A stretch of 18,308 bases of DNA from Gammaproteobacteria bacterium UBA4475 (GTDB taxonomy: Bacteria > Pseudomonadota > Gammaproteobacteria > Pseudomonadales > Azotimanducaceae). Location of the stretch: assembly GCA_002389265.1 (NCBI GenBank), contig DGOD01000386.1, positions 1-18,308 on the forward strand, written 5' to 3'. Position numbers and translations under genes: made by a program. Below, piece by piece: positions 1 to 7,030 of this stretch. Numbering within the stretch: position 1 is the first letter of the stretch; each line of letters begins with the position of its first letter. Below the pieces are notes generated by a model. The model searched no databases, was not told where the DNA came from, and was given only the letters and a program-made list of their open reading frames with translations.

Positions 1-63
1 CTGCGAGGCAAGCTAGACCCTGCAGAACAACCCGCTGGCAAGGCCAAGGAAAACCCGCAATGA
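1..63 (+). CDS. 3' end of an upstream gene, cut off by the window
   Basis: An open frame enters from the left edge and ends at TGA 61-63, giving about 20 visible residues that end in ...GKAKENPQ. The stop overlaps the next start as ATGA (60-63), which is the usual arrangement of translationally coupled genes and is the main reason to call this coding. The visible tail is hydrophilic and rich in Lys, Ala and Pro, and is too short to place in a family. The downstream DGLPVV-type protein is, as far as I recall, often found beside UGSC-type (seleno)proteins, so that is a possible identity, but nothing in these residues shows it. Confidence 0.6.
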   Translation: MRGKLDPAEQPAGKAKENPQ

Positions 64-1148
64 CCAATATACTTGAGGCGACCGACGAAGCTGCCGCGCT
101 AGAAGCCCTACACCGCCGTGGTTGCACTGATGGTTTGCCGGTGGTTATACCCACTCGAACACGCGTAAACCGAATGACTTTGGCCTCGGGCATGGATGCC
201 GATATGGTGCTCGGCACCATGGGCCCTGCCGACGGCGTGGCAACCATCGAAATGGTGGCCGTGGCCGCCGTCATGGCGGGTTGCCTGCCTGACTATATGC
301 CCGTGGTTGTTGCGGCCGTCAAAGCCGTGATCGACCCAGTATTTGACTTGACCGAGATGCAGGCCACCACCCACTGCACAGCGCCGTTAATCATCGTCAA
401 TGGTCCTGCCAGGCACAACTGCGGACCGATCCATTCAGGTTTTGGCGCCCTCGGCCCAGGCTTTCGGGCCAATGCCAGCATCGGCCGCGCCTTGCGCCTG
501 TGCATGATCAACATCGGTGGTGCCAAGCCCGGCGAATCAGACATGGCGTTACTGGGCCACCCTGGCAAGTTCACCTACTGCCTTGCAGAGGACGAAGAAA
601 ATAGCCCCTTCACGCCATTACATGTTGGCCTTGGCTTCGACCCTGAGGATAGCGTGGTCACCGTCATCGGGGCGGAAGCGCCGCATTCGGTGATATTCAG
701 TGGCGACGCTGATGACCCTGACAACCACCTGCACTTATTGCAGATACTTGCCCTTGGTTTGACCAATATGGCCACCAATAACGCCATTCTCGGCAATGGC
801 TCGGCGACGGTCATCTTAAATCCCGAACACGCCTCGATACTGGCCAATGCCGGACTAGATCGCGAGGCAGTCGCCGCCCAGCTGTATGCATTGTGCGTTA
901 ACTCGACGGCGGAAATGGCACGCTTGGTGCCAGGCTTCGCGCGCAGTAAAGGCCCCGACACAATGCGCCATAGCTTTCACAGCGCTGAGAATATATTGAT
1001 CTTGATGGCAGGCGGCAGCGGCATCTACTCGATGGTCATGCCATCCTGGTGTGCTGGCGCCCATCGTAATAGTGCCAGCAGCGTCAAGGTTGACGCCGAT
1101 CAGTTTTGTGAGATTCCCGGCCTTGCTGCAAGCAGCCCTCAACACTGA
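60..1148 (+). CDS. DGLPVV-motif family protein of unknown function (362 aa)
   Basis: A soluble 362-residue protein without signal peptide or membrane segment. Recognisable blocks are GCTDGLPVV at residues 21-29, a THC at 104-106, NGPARHNCG at 114-122, GALGPGFRANASIGRA at 129-144, and GHPGKFTYCLAEDEE at 166-180 followed by SPFTPLH. From memory these blocks belong to a widespread bacterial family usually labelled hypothetical, sometimes encoded next to UGSC-type proteins; the reaction is unknown to me. Five cysteines lie in or next to conserved-looking blocks (22, 75, 106, 121, 174), so thiol chemistry or metal binding is possible but unproven. The ATG overlaps the previous stop as ATGA, and the PPOX-like gene starts 10 bases after its stop, so the three genes probably form one operon. 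The gene is certain; the function is not. Confidence 0.75.
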   Translation: MTNILEATDEAAALEALHRRGCTDGLPVVIPTRTRVNRMTLASGMDADMVLGTMGPADGVATIEMVAVAAVMAGCLPDYMPVVVAAVKAVIDPVFDLTEMQATTHCTAPLIIVNGPARHNCGPIHSGFGALGPGFRANASIGRALRLCMINIGGAKPGESDMALLGHPGKFTYCLAEDEENSPFTPLHVGLGFDPEDSVVTVIGAEAPHSVIFSGDADDPDNHLHLLQILALGLTNMATNNAILGNGSATVILNPEHASILANAGLDREAVAAQLYALCVNSTAEMARLVPGFARSKGPDTMRHSFHSAENILILMAGGSGIYSMVMPSWCAGAHRNSASSVKVDADQFCEIPGLAASSPQH

Positions 1149-1158
1149 GCGACTCTCC

Positions 1159-1620
1159 ATGACACAATTACCTATCGCGAAGTCCAGCCAATGGACTCAA
1201 GCACAAATTACCGCGTTCCTCGAAAAAACCACTGTGCCGATGCGGCTGGCGTGCCATGGCAACGCTGGGTTTCCCCTGGCCTGTTCCTTATGGTTTTGCT
1301 TTCAGGAAAATAGTTTATGGTGCGCCAGCCATGAAAATTCGCATATCGTCAAACTGCTACAGAAAAACAATAAGGTCGGGTTTGAAATCGGCGTCAACCA
1401 GCCCCCTTACCAAGGTGTCAGGGGCCAGGGCGAAGTGACGCTTGTGCGTGAACGTGCTGCTGACATATTGGCTGCCATGCTACAACGCTACGAAATCGAC
1501 CAAGACTCAACTCTGGCGAAATGGCTGCTTAGCCGCGTTAAAGAAGAATACGCCCTTCGCATCGACATCAAGCGCATCACCGCCTGGGACTATACGCAAC
1601 GAATGCAAACCGGGAAATAG
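1159..1620 (+). CDS. Pyridoxamine 5'-phosphate oxidase-like FMN-binding split-barrel protein
   Basis: A 153-residue cytoplasmic protein with the PPOX/FMN-binding split-barrel pattern: an N-terminal helix (ITAFLEKTTVPMRLAC), a FPLACSLWF strand, SLWCASHENSHIVKLLQKNNKVGFEI and the loop PPYQGVRGQGEVTL. Members of this broad fold bind FMN, F420 or heme and mostly carry out flavin-linked redox reactions; the substrate cannot be read from the sequence. The frame is open further upstream to an ATG at 1051, but that would overlap the preceding gene by almost 100 bases and add residues that do not belong to the fold, so the ATG at 1159 was chosen. It lies 10 bases after the preceding stop and probably shares its transcript. 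It converges with the phosphatase-like gene on the minus strand, 16 bases away. Confidence 0.8.
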   Translation: MTQLPIAKSSQWTQAQITAFLEKTTVPMRLACHGNAGFPLACSLWFCFQENSLWCASHENSHIVKLLQKNNKVGFEIGVNQPPYQGVRGQGEVTLVRERAADILAAMLQRYEIDQDSTLAKWLLSRVKEEYALRIDIKRITAWDYTQRMQTGK

Positions 1621-1636
1621 ATTCTAAACGCTAGTC

Positions 1637-2221
1637 TCAGCCTTTTTTCAGGCTGGCGGGCGTCCAATCACAGCCCTCACAGGCTGGATCGATGTTATGC
1701 GCCGCCAGCACTGCAAAAATGAAATCACGCCACACTGTATCGGGCTGCCAGACGGTATTCATATCAGCTTTGGCCTGTTGAACGGATACACCCTGGTAGA
1801 TCACTCGATAAAGAAAGCTGAAAGCCGTGGCTCTGAAATTGACCTGACAATGCAACAAGGTTTTTTTGTTTGGTGCCCGCTGTAAATAATCAGCAAACAC
1901 CTGGAACTCGTCCGCTTGCGGGTCGTTGAAGTCTACCGGAATATGCAGGTAGTCCATCCCCAGATCCTTCACCAGCTTGTCTTCATCGGTAATGGCGCCG
2001 GGGTTCGTTGAGAAGGCCAGGTAGACAATGCGCTCAAAATCCTCTGCCCACAGTGAGCGTAATTGCTCTCGACTCGGCTGACCGGCACTGGCAAACACCG
2101 GCGTATACTGGCGAAAATTATTGATCTCTGCGAGTTCGGGAGTGGGCACTTCCAAACCACTTGCTTGCTCAATCATCATTAGCACTCCTAGTAAAACAAA
2201 TAGTCTGCTCGCATTCTTCAT
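1637..2221 (-). CDS. Exported protein tyrosine/dual-specificity phosphatase-like protein
   Basis: A 194-residue protein with a signal peptide (MKNASRLFVLLGVLMMIEQASG) and a phosphatase-type P-loop, LLHCQVNFRATAF, with His124, Cys125 and Arg130. The Cys-to-Arg spacing is CX4R, as in the DUF442/BLH-like branch, rather than the classic CX5R of tyrosine phosphatases. The region before it (ASAGQPSREQL at 45-55, YLHIPVDFNDP at 91-101) also fits that branch. The frame is open to an ATG at 2245, but the ATG at 2221 has GAGG seven bases upstream and begins directly at the signal peptide, so it was chosen. It lies downstream of the formylglycine-generating enzyme gene on the same strand, 212 bases away, so it may belong to that transcript or have its own promoter. 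Substrate and true phosphatase activity are unknown. Confidence 0.75.
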   Translation of the reverse strand: MKNASRLFVLLGVLMMIEQASGLEVPTPELAEINNFRQYTPVFASAGQPSREQLRSLWAEDFERIVYLAFSTNPGAITDEDKLVKDLGMDYLHIPVDFNDPQADEFQVFADYLQRAPNKKTLLHCQVNFRATAFSFLYRVIYQGVSVQQAKADMNTVWQPDTVWRDFIFAVLAAHNIDPACEGCDWTPASLKKG

Positions 2222-2433
2222 TCTTAGCCTCGGTCTCTCGCCCATCTTCTTGCACTCGCTACATTGTCCACTCTACATGACACAGGACGTCGCTACTGAC
2301 TGACTCAACGTAAGCTAACGAGATGCGCTCGAATACGGGCCTCGAGCATAAATTATACTGTCCGTCAGCGCCGCATAGAGCGTCAAAGGCACGACCCAGA
2401 GCATCTTTCGCCTGGTTACTATTCGCCTCAGGT

Positions 2434-3399
2434 TCATCGGCTCACCATCTCTTGTTGATCATAGGCACAGCGAAAGCCCACATGCATCAAACTCGTATCT
2501 GGCGTCGAATGGGTACGCCCCGTGGTTCGGTAACCATGGCACACGTCCTCATCACACAGAAACGAGCCGCCACGCTGGGATTTCTCCGGTGCGGCAGAAC
2601 CAACTGGCGCGCTCGGCGAACCTGTTTGCGCAATATAGGGACCATACCAGTCCGCCGACCATTCCCAGACATTGCCCGCCATATCCGTCAACCCCAAGGG
2701 GGTAATGCCGGTTTTGCCGATAGGCGCCGTATAGAGATAGCCATCTGCTGCGGTATTGTTGAAGGGAAACTCGCCGTTAAAAATGTTGACCAGGAACTCG
2801 CCATCGCGCTTAACCGTCTCGCCAAAGCCATATACGGGATTACCATATTGACCCGCGCCTTTGGCGGCGTATTCAAATTCGGCTTCCGTCGGAAGTCGCC
2901 CACCATCCGCTTTGCAATAAGCCAAGGCATCAAACCAACTCACTTGTGTTACCGGATGATCCACTGGTGCAGGACTACGATTCGGCCCCTGTGGATAGCG
3001 CCAACTGGCACCGGTGACCATCTGCCAACGACCCTGGTCCATATCGAAAACCCCCGAGTTACCGAAGCCTTCTGCTGTCGTGACATAATCTGTGGTGCGC
3101 ACAAATGCCGCAAACTGGGCCACGGATACCGGAGACGTGGCCAACCAAAAGGGTCTGACCGCGACCTTTCGAATGGGCTGCTCATCGGCCATACCCGTAT
3201 CAGAACCCATCATAAAATCACCACCGGGTATCAGCACCTGTGGGCCTGAGGCAGGCTGGTAGACTGCTGCATTCGCCACCAGACTGAATGTCTGCAGCAG
3301 GATCACCGTGAGGAGGACGCCGACGAGGTTCAACTTAAGGTCAGCCGCATAGCGCAGCCAGAAAAACCCTGAAGCTCCGTGTATAGTTCGCGTCATCAT
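2434..3399 (-). CDS. Formylglycine-generating enzyme (sulfatase-activating), exported
   Basis: A 321-residue protein with the FGE-sulfatase fold: IPGGDFMMGSD at 57-67, PVTQVSWFDALAYC at 149-162, GRLPTEAEFEYAAKG at 167-181, MAGNVWEW at 240-247, and the C-terminal block RGGSFLC..VC...R with Cys282 and Cys287, ending GFRC at 308-311. The two cysteines are five apart, as Cys336 and Cys341 are in human SUMF1, so this looks like a true copper-dependent FGE that oxidises the sulfatase CxPxR cysteine to formylglycine, not one of the many FGE-fold proteins lacking cysteines. A hydrophobic segment at about 24-42, ending VANA-AV, indicates a signal peptide or membrane anchor, placing the enzyme outside the cytoplasm. 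The start overlaps the TetR stop (ATGATGA, with a second ATG at 3396), and the target sulfatase is two genes upstream. Confidence 0.9.
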   Translation of the reverse strand: MMTRTIHGASGFFWLRYAADLKLNLVGVLLTVILLQTFSLVANAAVYQPASGPQVLIPGGDFMMGSDTGMADEQPIRKVAVRPFWLATSPVSVAQFAAFVRTTDYVTTAEGFGNSGVFDMDQGRWQMVTGASWRYPQGPNRSPAPVDHPVTQVSWFDALAYCKADGGRLPTEAEFEYAAKGAGQYGNPVYGFGETVKRDGEFLVNIFNGEFPFNNTAADGYLYTAPIGKTGITPLGLTDMAGNVWEWSADWYGPYIAQTGSPSAPVGSAAPEKSQRGGSFLCDEDVCHGYRTTGRTHSTPDTSLMHVGFRCAYDQQEMVSR

Positions 3400-4106
3400 C
3401 TTGCCCGCCTTGTTTCTGTAGATACCTTGACAGAAAGGATAGCCATCAGATTATCGAGTAAATTTTCAAAGAAAAATTTGGCTTGCTTGCCCACAAACCC
3501 CTTACCCACTCGCGCCTGGTGAGATAGTGCGAGACTCGCGAATCGAGCAGCGTGATCCAGTTGCAGTTCAAGCATCTCGTCGTCTAATTGCCGTCGATGG
3601 ACTCGCAGCAAGTGCTTCAGGTTCGCAAACCCCGCCTTGCGCTGGCGCCCCAGTCGCTGCTCTATGTTCTCGTCCGCTAACGCCATCAGCGGACCAAATA
3701 CCTTCAAATAATTGATAAAGCCTTGATCGGCCGCCGCCAACCTAAAAGCCGGCCCAATCATAATGATGGCGACTTCCCGAAGGGTAAGCACGGCATTGGT
3801 TTTCTGCAGCTCTATCTGAATTTTTTCACGCGCCTCGTCAATCTGCGCGCTGCGGTATCGGTGAATAGCTTGGATAAGGCCAGCTTTACTGCCGAAATGG
3901 TATTGCAGCACCGACTCATTTTTCTGATCGGCGGCAAGGATAATCGCACGGATAGCGACATTCTCCAGACCCTTTTCAGCAAACAATTTTTCTGCGGCAT
4001 GTATCAGCAACATTCTTGTCGCCTCGCCTCGAGTCTGACTAGCACCTTCAGACCCTGCATCTACAGGCTGTTGCTCGTTTTTTGGATCCAACTTCTGAGC
4101 CACCAC
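3396..4106 (-). CDS. TetR/AcrR-family transcriptional regulator
   Basis: A 236-residue regulator. The N-terminal helix-turn-helix is clear: TRMLLIHAAEKLFAEKGLENVAIRAI (30-55), then AADQKNESVLQYHFGSKAGLIQAI (58-81), matching the TetR pattern in which ..YHFGSK.. ends the recognition helix. A 25-residue hydrophilic tail precedes the domain. The C-terminal half is a helical ligand-binding and dimerisation region with no motif I can tie to a ligand. The start is GTG at 4106, sharing one base with the TAG stop of the sulfatase gene (TAGTG), and its stop overlaps the FGE start, so the three genes form one overlapping set. A regulator inside a sulfatase/FGE operon probably controls that operon in response to a sulfate ester or its product; this is inference. 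Confidence 0.88.
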   Translation of the reverse strand: MVAQKLDPKNEQQPVDAGSEGASQTRGEATRMLLIHAAEKLFAEKGLENVAIRAIILAADQKNESVLQYHFGSKAGLIQAIHRYRSAQIDEAREKIQIELQKTNAVLTLREVAIIMIGPAFRLAAADQGFINYLKVFGPLMALADENIEQRLGRQRKAGFANLKHLLRVHRRQLDDEMLELQLDHAARFASLALSHQARVGKGFVGKQAKFFFENLLDNLMAILSVKVSTETRRAR

Positions 4107-5896
4107 TAACCACCCGCCTTGCTTCGACGCCGAAGCAACCTGATACCCACGAACAGCAGAACGATGACAACCCCTATAAAGGACAACAGTTCAAAAAATC
4201 TCTTTTGCATGACATTGGCCCCAACTTGCTGCCGTTGATCATAACCGTCGGCGACGCTGAGTACTCGATGCTCTTCTGCATAGCTAGCGTACGCTTTAAT
4301 CATTTTTTCCAAGCGGGCGGGCTGCTCCGTTGCAAGATCATAGCGTTCAGCGGGATCCTGCTTGATGTTATACAAGTGCCAGGTGTCATCACCAATGGGG
4401 CCACGATTTTTAACAATTTTGAAGTCACCTTGAAACAGCGCAATATTTCCTCCCAACTCAAAACCAACGACCTCTTCAGGACCATAAACAAACGCCTCCT
4501 CGCCCTCAACCAACTTCAACAGGCTTTTACCCGACAAAGATTCAATGGCTCGGCCGGCATAAATAGGCCCGGGCCTCGACGTCTGGGTGATATCAAGAAT
4601 CGTTGGCACCAGGTCCGTAACGTAGGTGAATGCATCGATCACACCGCCATTGAGCTTGGTGGGTAGGCCGGAAATGATCATGGGAACACGCATGCCGCCT
4701 TCGCTAGTAAAAAACTTATAATAAGCCAGTGGGGAAGCGGCGGCGCTGGCGAAAGATGGACCGATCATATTGTAGCTACCCTTTTCACCCAGGGTTTCGT
4801 AATCGTCGTTATAGCCATTAGAATCCATCCACCAACGAAACACCTTCTCAACCGGGCGACCACGCACCTGTTCAAGAATGTCAGATGGCTCGGCCCCATT
4901 GTCAGAGGCAAAAATAAACACCGTATTATCGAACTGACCCGTTTCACGTAAATGATCCATCAGCCGACCTAGATGATAATCCATGGCGTCAATCATGCCG
5001 GCGTAAACCGCCATAGCTTTTGCCTCATAACGGCGCTCGGCATCAGTCAGACTGGCCCAGTCAATGGTCGTAGGTATATCGTTAATATTCAGGTTAGCCG
5101 GCATCACACCTTGAGCGACAGCACCAGCGTAACGCTGTTGGCGCAATGTGCTCCAACCCTGGTTATAGGTATCCATATACTTATCGGTAAATTCCCGAGG
5201 CGCCTGCACAGGAATATGCACAGCCTGAAAGGCCACATAAGAAAAGAACGGTTCATCTGTTGCATGACTGTCGATGTACTCGATGGTCTTGTCGATCAAA
5301 TATTCGGAGGAATAGAAATCATCGGGCAAGGTCGTGGGCTCGCCATCTTCATACCAGTGGGCTTGCGAATAAACAGGGATATAGGGTTTTTGCTCCCAAT
5401 TATCGGCGCCGGAATCGGCCATCGACAAGGCTCGATCAAAACCCCGCGCACTGGGAAGTAGGCTCTTGGTTTTGCCCAGGTGCCATTTACCTGTCATGTA
5501 GGTGTGGTAGCCCGCATCTTGCAACAGATTAGCGATGGTCACCACATTCTGCCCGAGCACCCCTTGGTAACCTGGTTGGCCCGCTTGCTCACTGGGCAAT
5601 GATTCAGGCATATTGGCCACCCCCGCCAGGTGACTATCGACACCTGACATCAACATGGCTCGAGTCGGCGCGCAGCTGGCGGCCGTATGGTAATTCGAGA
5701 AACGCACGCCATTGTTTGCCAACATATCGATGTTGGGGGTGTGCACCTCGCTGCCATAGCTTCGCAGGTCAGAAAAACCCAGGTCATCTGCCAGAATCAA
5801 AACAATATTCGGTCGCGAATTGGCGGCTGCCTGCGCACTTAGACAGAATGCCATCAATGTGCTCAAGCTAATCGCGGCGGCGTATTTTTTCATCAT
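4106..5896 (-). CDS. Arylsulfatase, Sec-exported with C-terminal membrane anchor
   Basis: A 596-residue type I (formylglycine) sulfatase that hydrolyses sulfate esters. The signal peptide is MMKKYAAAISLSTLMAFCLSAQAAA. The catalytic signature SCAPTRAMLMSG contains CxPxR with Cys75 as the formylglycine precursor and Arg79. Metal and active-site positions are visible: NIVLILADDLG with Asp37-Asp38, TGKWHLGK with Lys137 and His139, VHIP with His227, and ASDNGAEP with Asp332-Asn333. The C-terminus carries a hydrophobic helix at about 570-586 followed by RLLRRRSKAGG, so the enzyme is probably tethered to the inner membrane facing the periplasm. The frame is open to an ATG at 5908, but the ATG at 5896 has GGAAG five bases upstream and begins at the signal peptide. 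The natural substrate cannot be read. The FGE that would activate it is two genes downstream. Confidence 0.92.
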   Translation of the reverse strand: MMKKYAAAISLSTLMAFCLSAQAAANSRPNIVLILADDLGFSDLRSYGSEVHTPNIDMLANNGVRFSNYHTAASCAPTRAMLMSGVDSHLAGVANMPESLPSEQAGQPGYQGVLGQNVVTIANLLQDAGYHTYMTGKWHLGKTKSLLPSARGFDRALSMADSGADNWEQKPYIPVYSQAHWYEDGEPTTLPDDFYSSEYLIDKTIEYIDSHATDEPFFSYVAFQAVHIPVQAPREFTDKYMDTYNQGWSTLRQQRYAGAVAQGVMPANLNINDIPTTIDWASLTDAERRYEAKAMAVYAGMIDAMDYHLGRLMDHLRETGQFDNTVFIFASDNGAEPSDILEQVRGRPVEKVFRWWMDSNGYNDDYETLGEKGSYNMIGPSFASAAASPLAYYKFFTSEGGMRVPMIISGLPTKLNGGVIDAFTYVTDLVPTILDITQTSRPGPIYAGRAIESLSGKSLLKLVEGEEAFVYGPEEVVGFELGGNIALFQGDFKIVKNRGPIGDDTWHLYNIKQDPAERYDLATEQPARLEKMIKAYASYAEEHRVLSVADGYDQRQQVGANVMQKRFFELLSFIGVVIVLLFVGIRLLRRRSKAGG

Positions 5897-5937
5897 AGTC
5901 ACTTCCATTGTCCGGCTGTTCGGCTCAGCCGTGCCAA

Positions 5938-6963
5938 TTATTGCTGGATGATTTCACGAGACCCAACGGGCAGCGTAAACACCATATTATCTTCAGCCAA
6001 AATTGTTTTACCGTTCAAATCACGCTTAAACACTATCGACAACAACGGGTTCGCCGGTGTTGGCACCATATGATAAAACACCAATTGCTGGATATTGGCG
6101 GCGTCTGAGCGCTCCTCTAACTGGCTAGCATCAGCGTGATAATCAATGACGTCTGACATGATTTGAGCAACCCGCTCTCGACCCACATGGGTCGCAGCAT
6201 CGATCATGACGCTTAGCACCTCTCGGGACAGGGCATCATGAAACAACAGATCGACATCTTTGGCAGCGATAAATAGATCCTCGGTGACGATGGTGTCACC
6301 GCTGATCACGATCGAGCGCCCGGCATAGTCAATGCGATAAGCCATGGCCGGCGATATCGGCGAGTGATCGACCTTAATGGCGCGAATCACGAGCTTGGCG
6401 TCTGACCAAACAATACCCGTATCGATTTCGTGGGCCTGCAACAGGCCTGCGGTAGAGGGCAGAAAATCTTCCCCATGGTGAGCGGTGCGGTAGCCCCGAT
6501 CCAATTGATACGCCATGTTGAATCCAGCGACCACGGTGTTGATCCCCACCGGTCCATACACTTGCAGTGGCGCTGGACGACCGTTCACCCAACTGTTGAG
6601 ATTCAGGTCGCCGAGTGCCGCAATATGATCGGAATGATAATGGGTTAAGAATACGCCGTTGATGCGGTCGAGAGGCAAGCGACTCTGCATCAGACGCTGG
6701 ACGGAGCCCGCGCCAGCGTCAAAGATAAACAGATGCTCTGGCGTGACGATGGCGATGCAAGCTTGAGCACGACCCGAGTCAATGCCTAGGGGCGACGCAC
6801 TGCCGCAAACAAAGGCCTGCAACGCCGGTTCTGCGTTCCAGTGTTGAGACATAACTGCCTCGCTGACGCGACCCAACAGCCAATCTTGAAGGCTCGACGA
6901 GCGATACAAGCTCAACGAGGCCAGGAGCGCCAGCACCACAACGATGATTATTGCTCTACGCAT
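5938..6963 (-). CDS. Exported metallo-beta-lactamase-fold hydrolase, RNase Z/arylsulfatase-like
   Basis: A 341-residue MBL-fold hydrolase with an N-terminal hydrophobic segment (MRRAIIIVVVLALLASLSLY) that is a signal anchor or signal peptide. The full two-metal ligand set is present: FLTHYHSDHIAALGDL gives His108, His110, Asp112 and His113; KVDHSP gives His200; ISGDT gives Asp223; FYHMVP gives His298. Spacing and the late His resemble the RNase Z branch, but export argues against tRNA processing. Non-formylglycine arylsulfatases of this fold are known (Pseudoalteromonas carrageenovora type), and the sulfatase gene begins only 41 bases downstream, so activity on a sulfate or other ester in the periplasm is plausible, though not shown. 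A GGAG lies nine bases before the ATG. The gene lies 67 bases after the GST stop on the same strand. Confidence 0.82.
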   Translation of the reverse strand: MRRAIIIVVVLALLASLSLYRSSSLQDWLLGRVSEAVMSQHWNAEPALQAFVCGSASPLGIDSGRAQACIAIVTPEHLFIFDAGAGSVQRLMQSRLPLDRINGVFLTHYHSDHIAALGDLNLNSWVNGRPAPLQVYGPVGINTVVAGFNMAYQLDRGYRTAHHGEDFLPSTAGLLQAHEIDTGIVWSDAKLVIRAIKVDHSPISPAMAYRIDYAGRSIVISGDTIVTEDLFIAAKDVDLLFHDALSREVLSVMIDAATHVGRERVAQIMSDVIDYHADASQLEERSDAANIQQLVFYHMVPTPANPLLSIVFKRDLNGKTILAEDNMVFTLPVGSREIIQQ

Positions 6964-7030
6964 TGCTTAATACTCCAGATGCTCAACGCTGACCGATCAC
7001 GGGTCAGTAGCCATTACCCAGTCAGTTTTA

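Noticed and set aside
1645..1662. CAGCC...GGCTG stem at the convergent end of the PPOX-like and phosphatase-like genes
   Set aside because: It lies within the phosphatase coding region, with the T run in the loop rather than after the stem.
2323..3249. A 308-codon open frame on the plus strand
   Set aside because: It lies antisense to the FGE gene, whose motifs are unmistakable, and its translation shows no domain or sensible start context.
4082..4666. A 194-codon plus-strand open frame over the sulfatase C-terminus
   Set aside because: Antisense shadow of a gene with conserved motifs; no ribosome site and no recognisable family.
4973..5461. A 162-codon plus-strand open frame inside the sulfatase gene
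   Set aside because: Antisense to the sulfatase catalytic domain, with no domain or initiation signal of its own.
7000..7015. TGACC...GGTCA inverted repeat between the GST and MBL genes
   Set aside because: Short, with a seven-base loop and no T run; it gives no clear terminator or operator.
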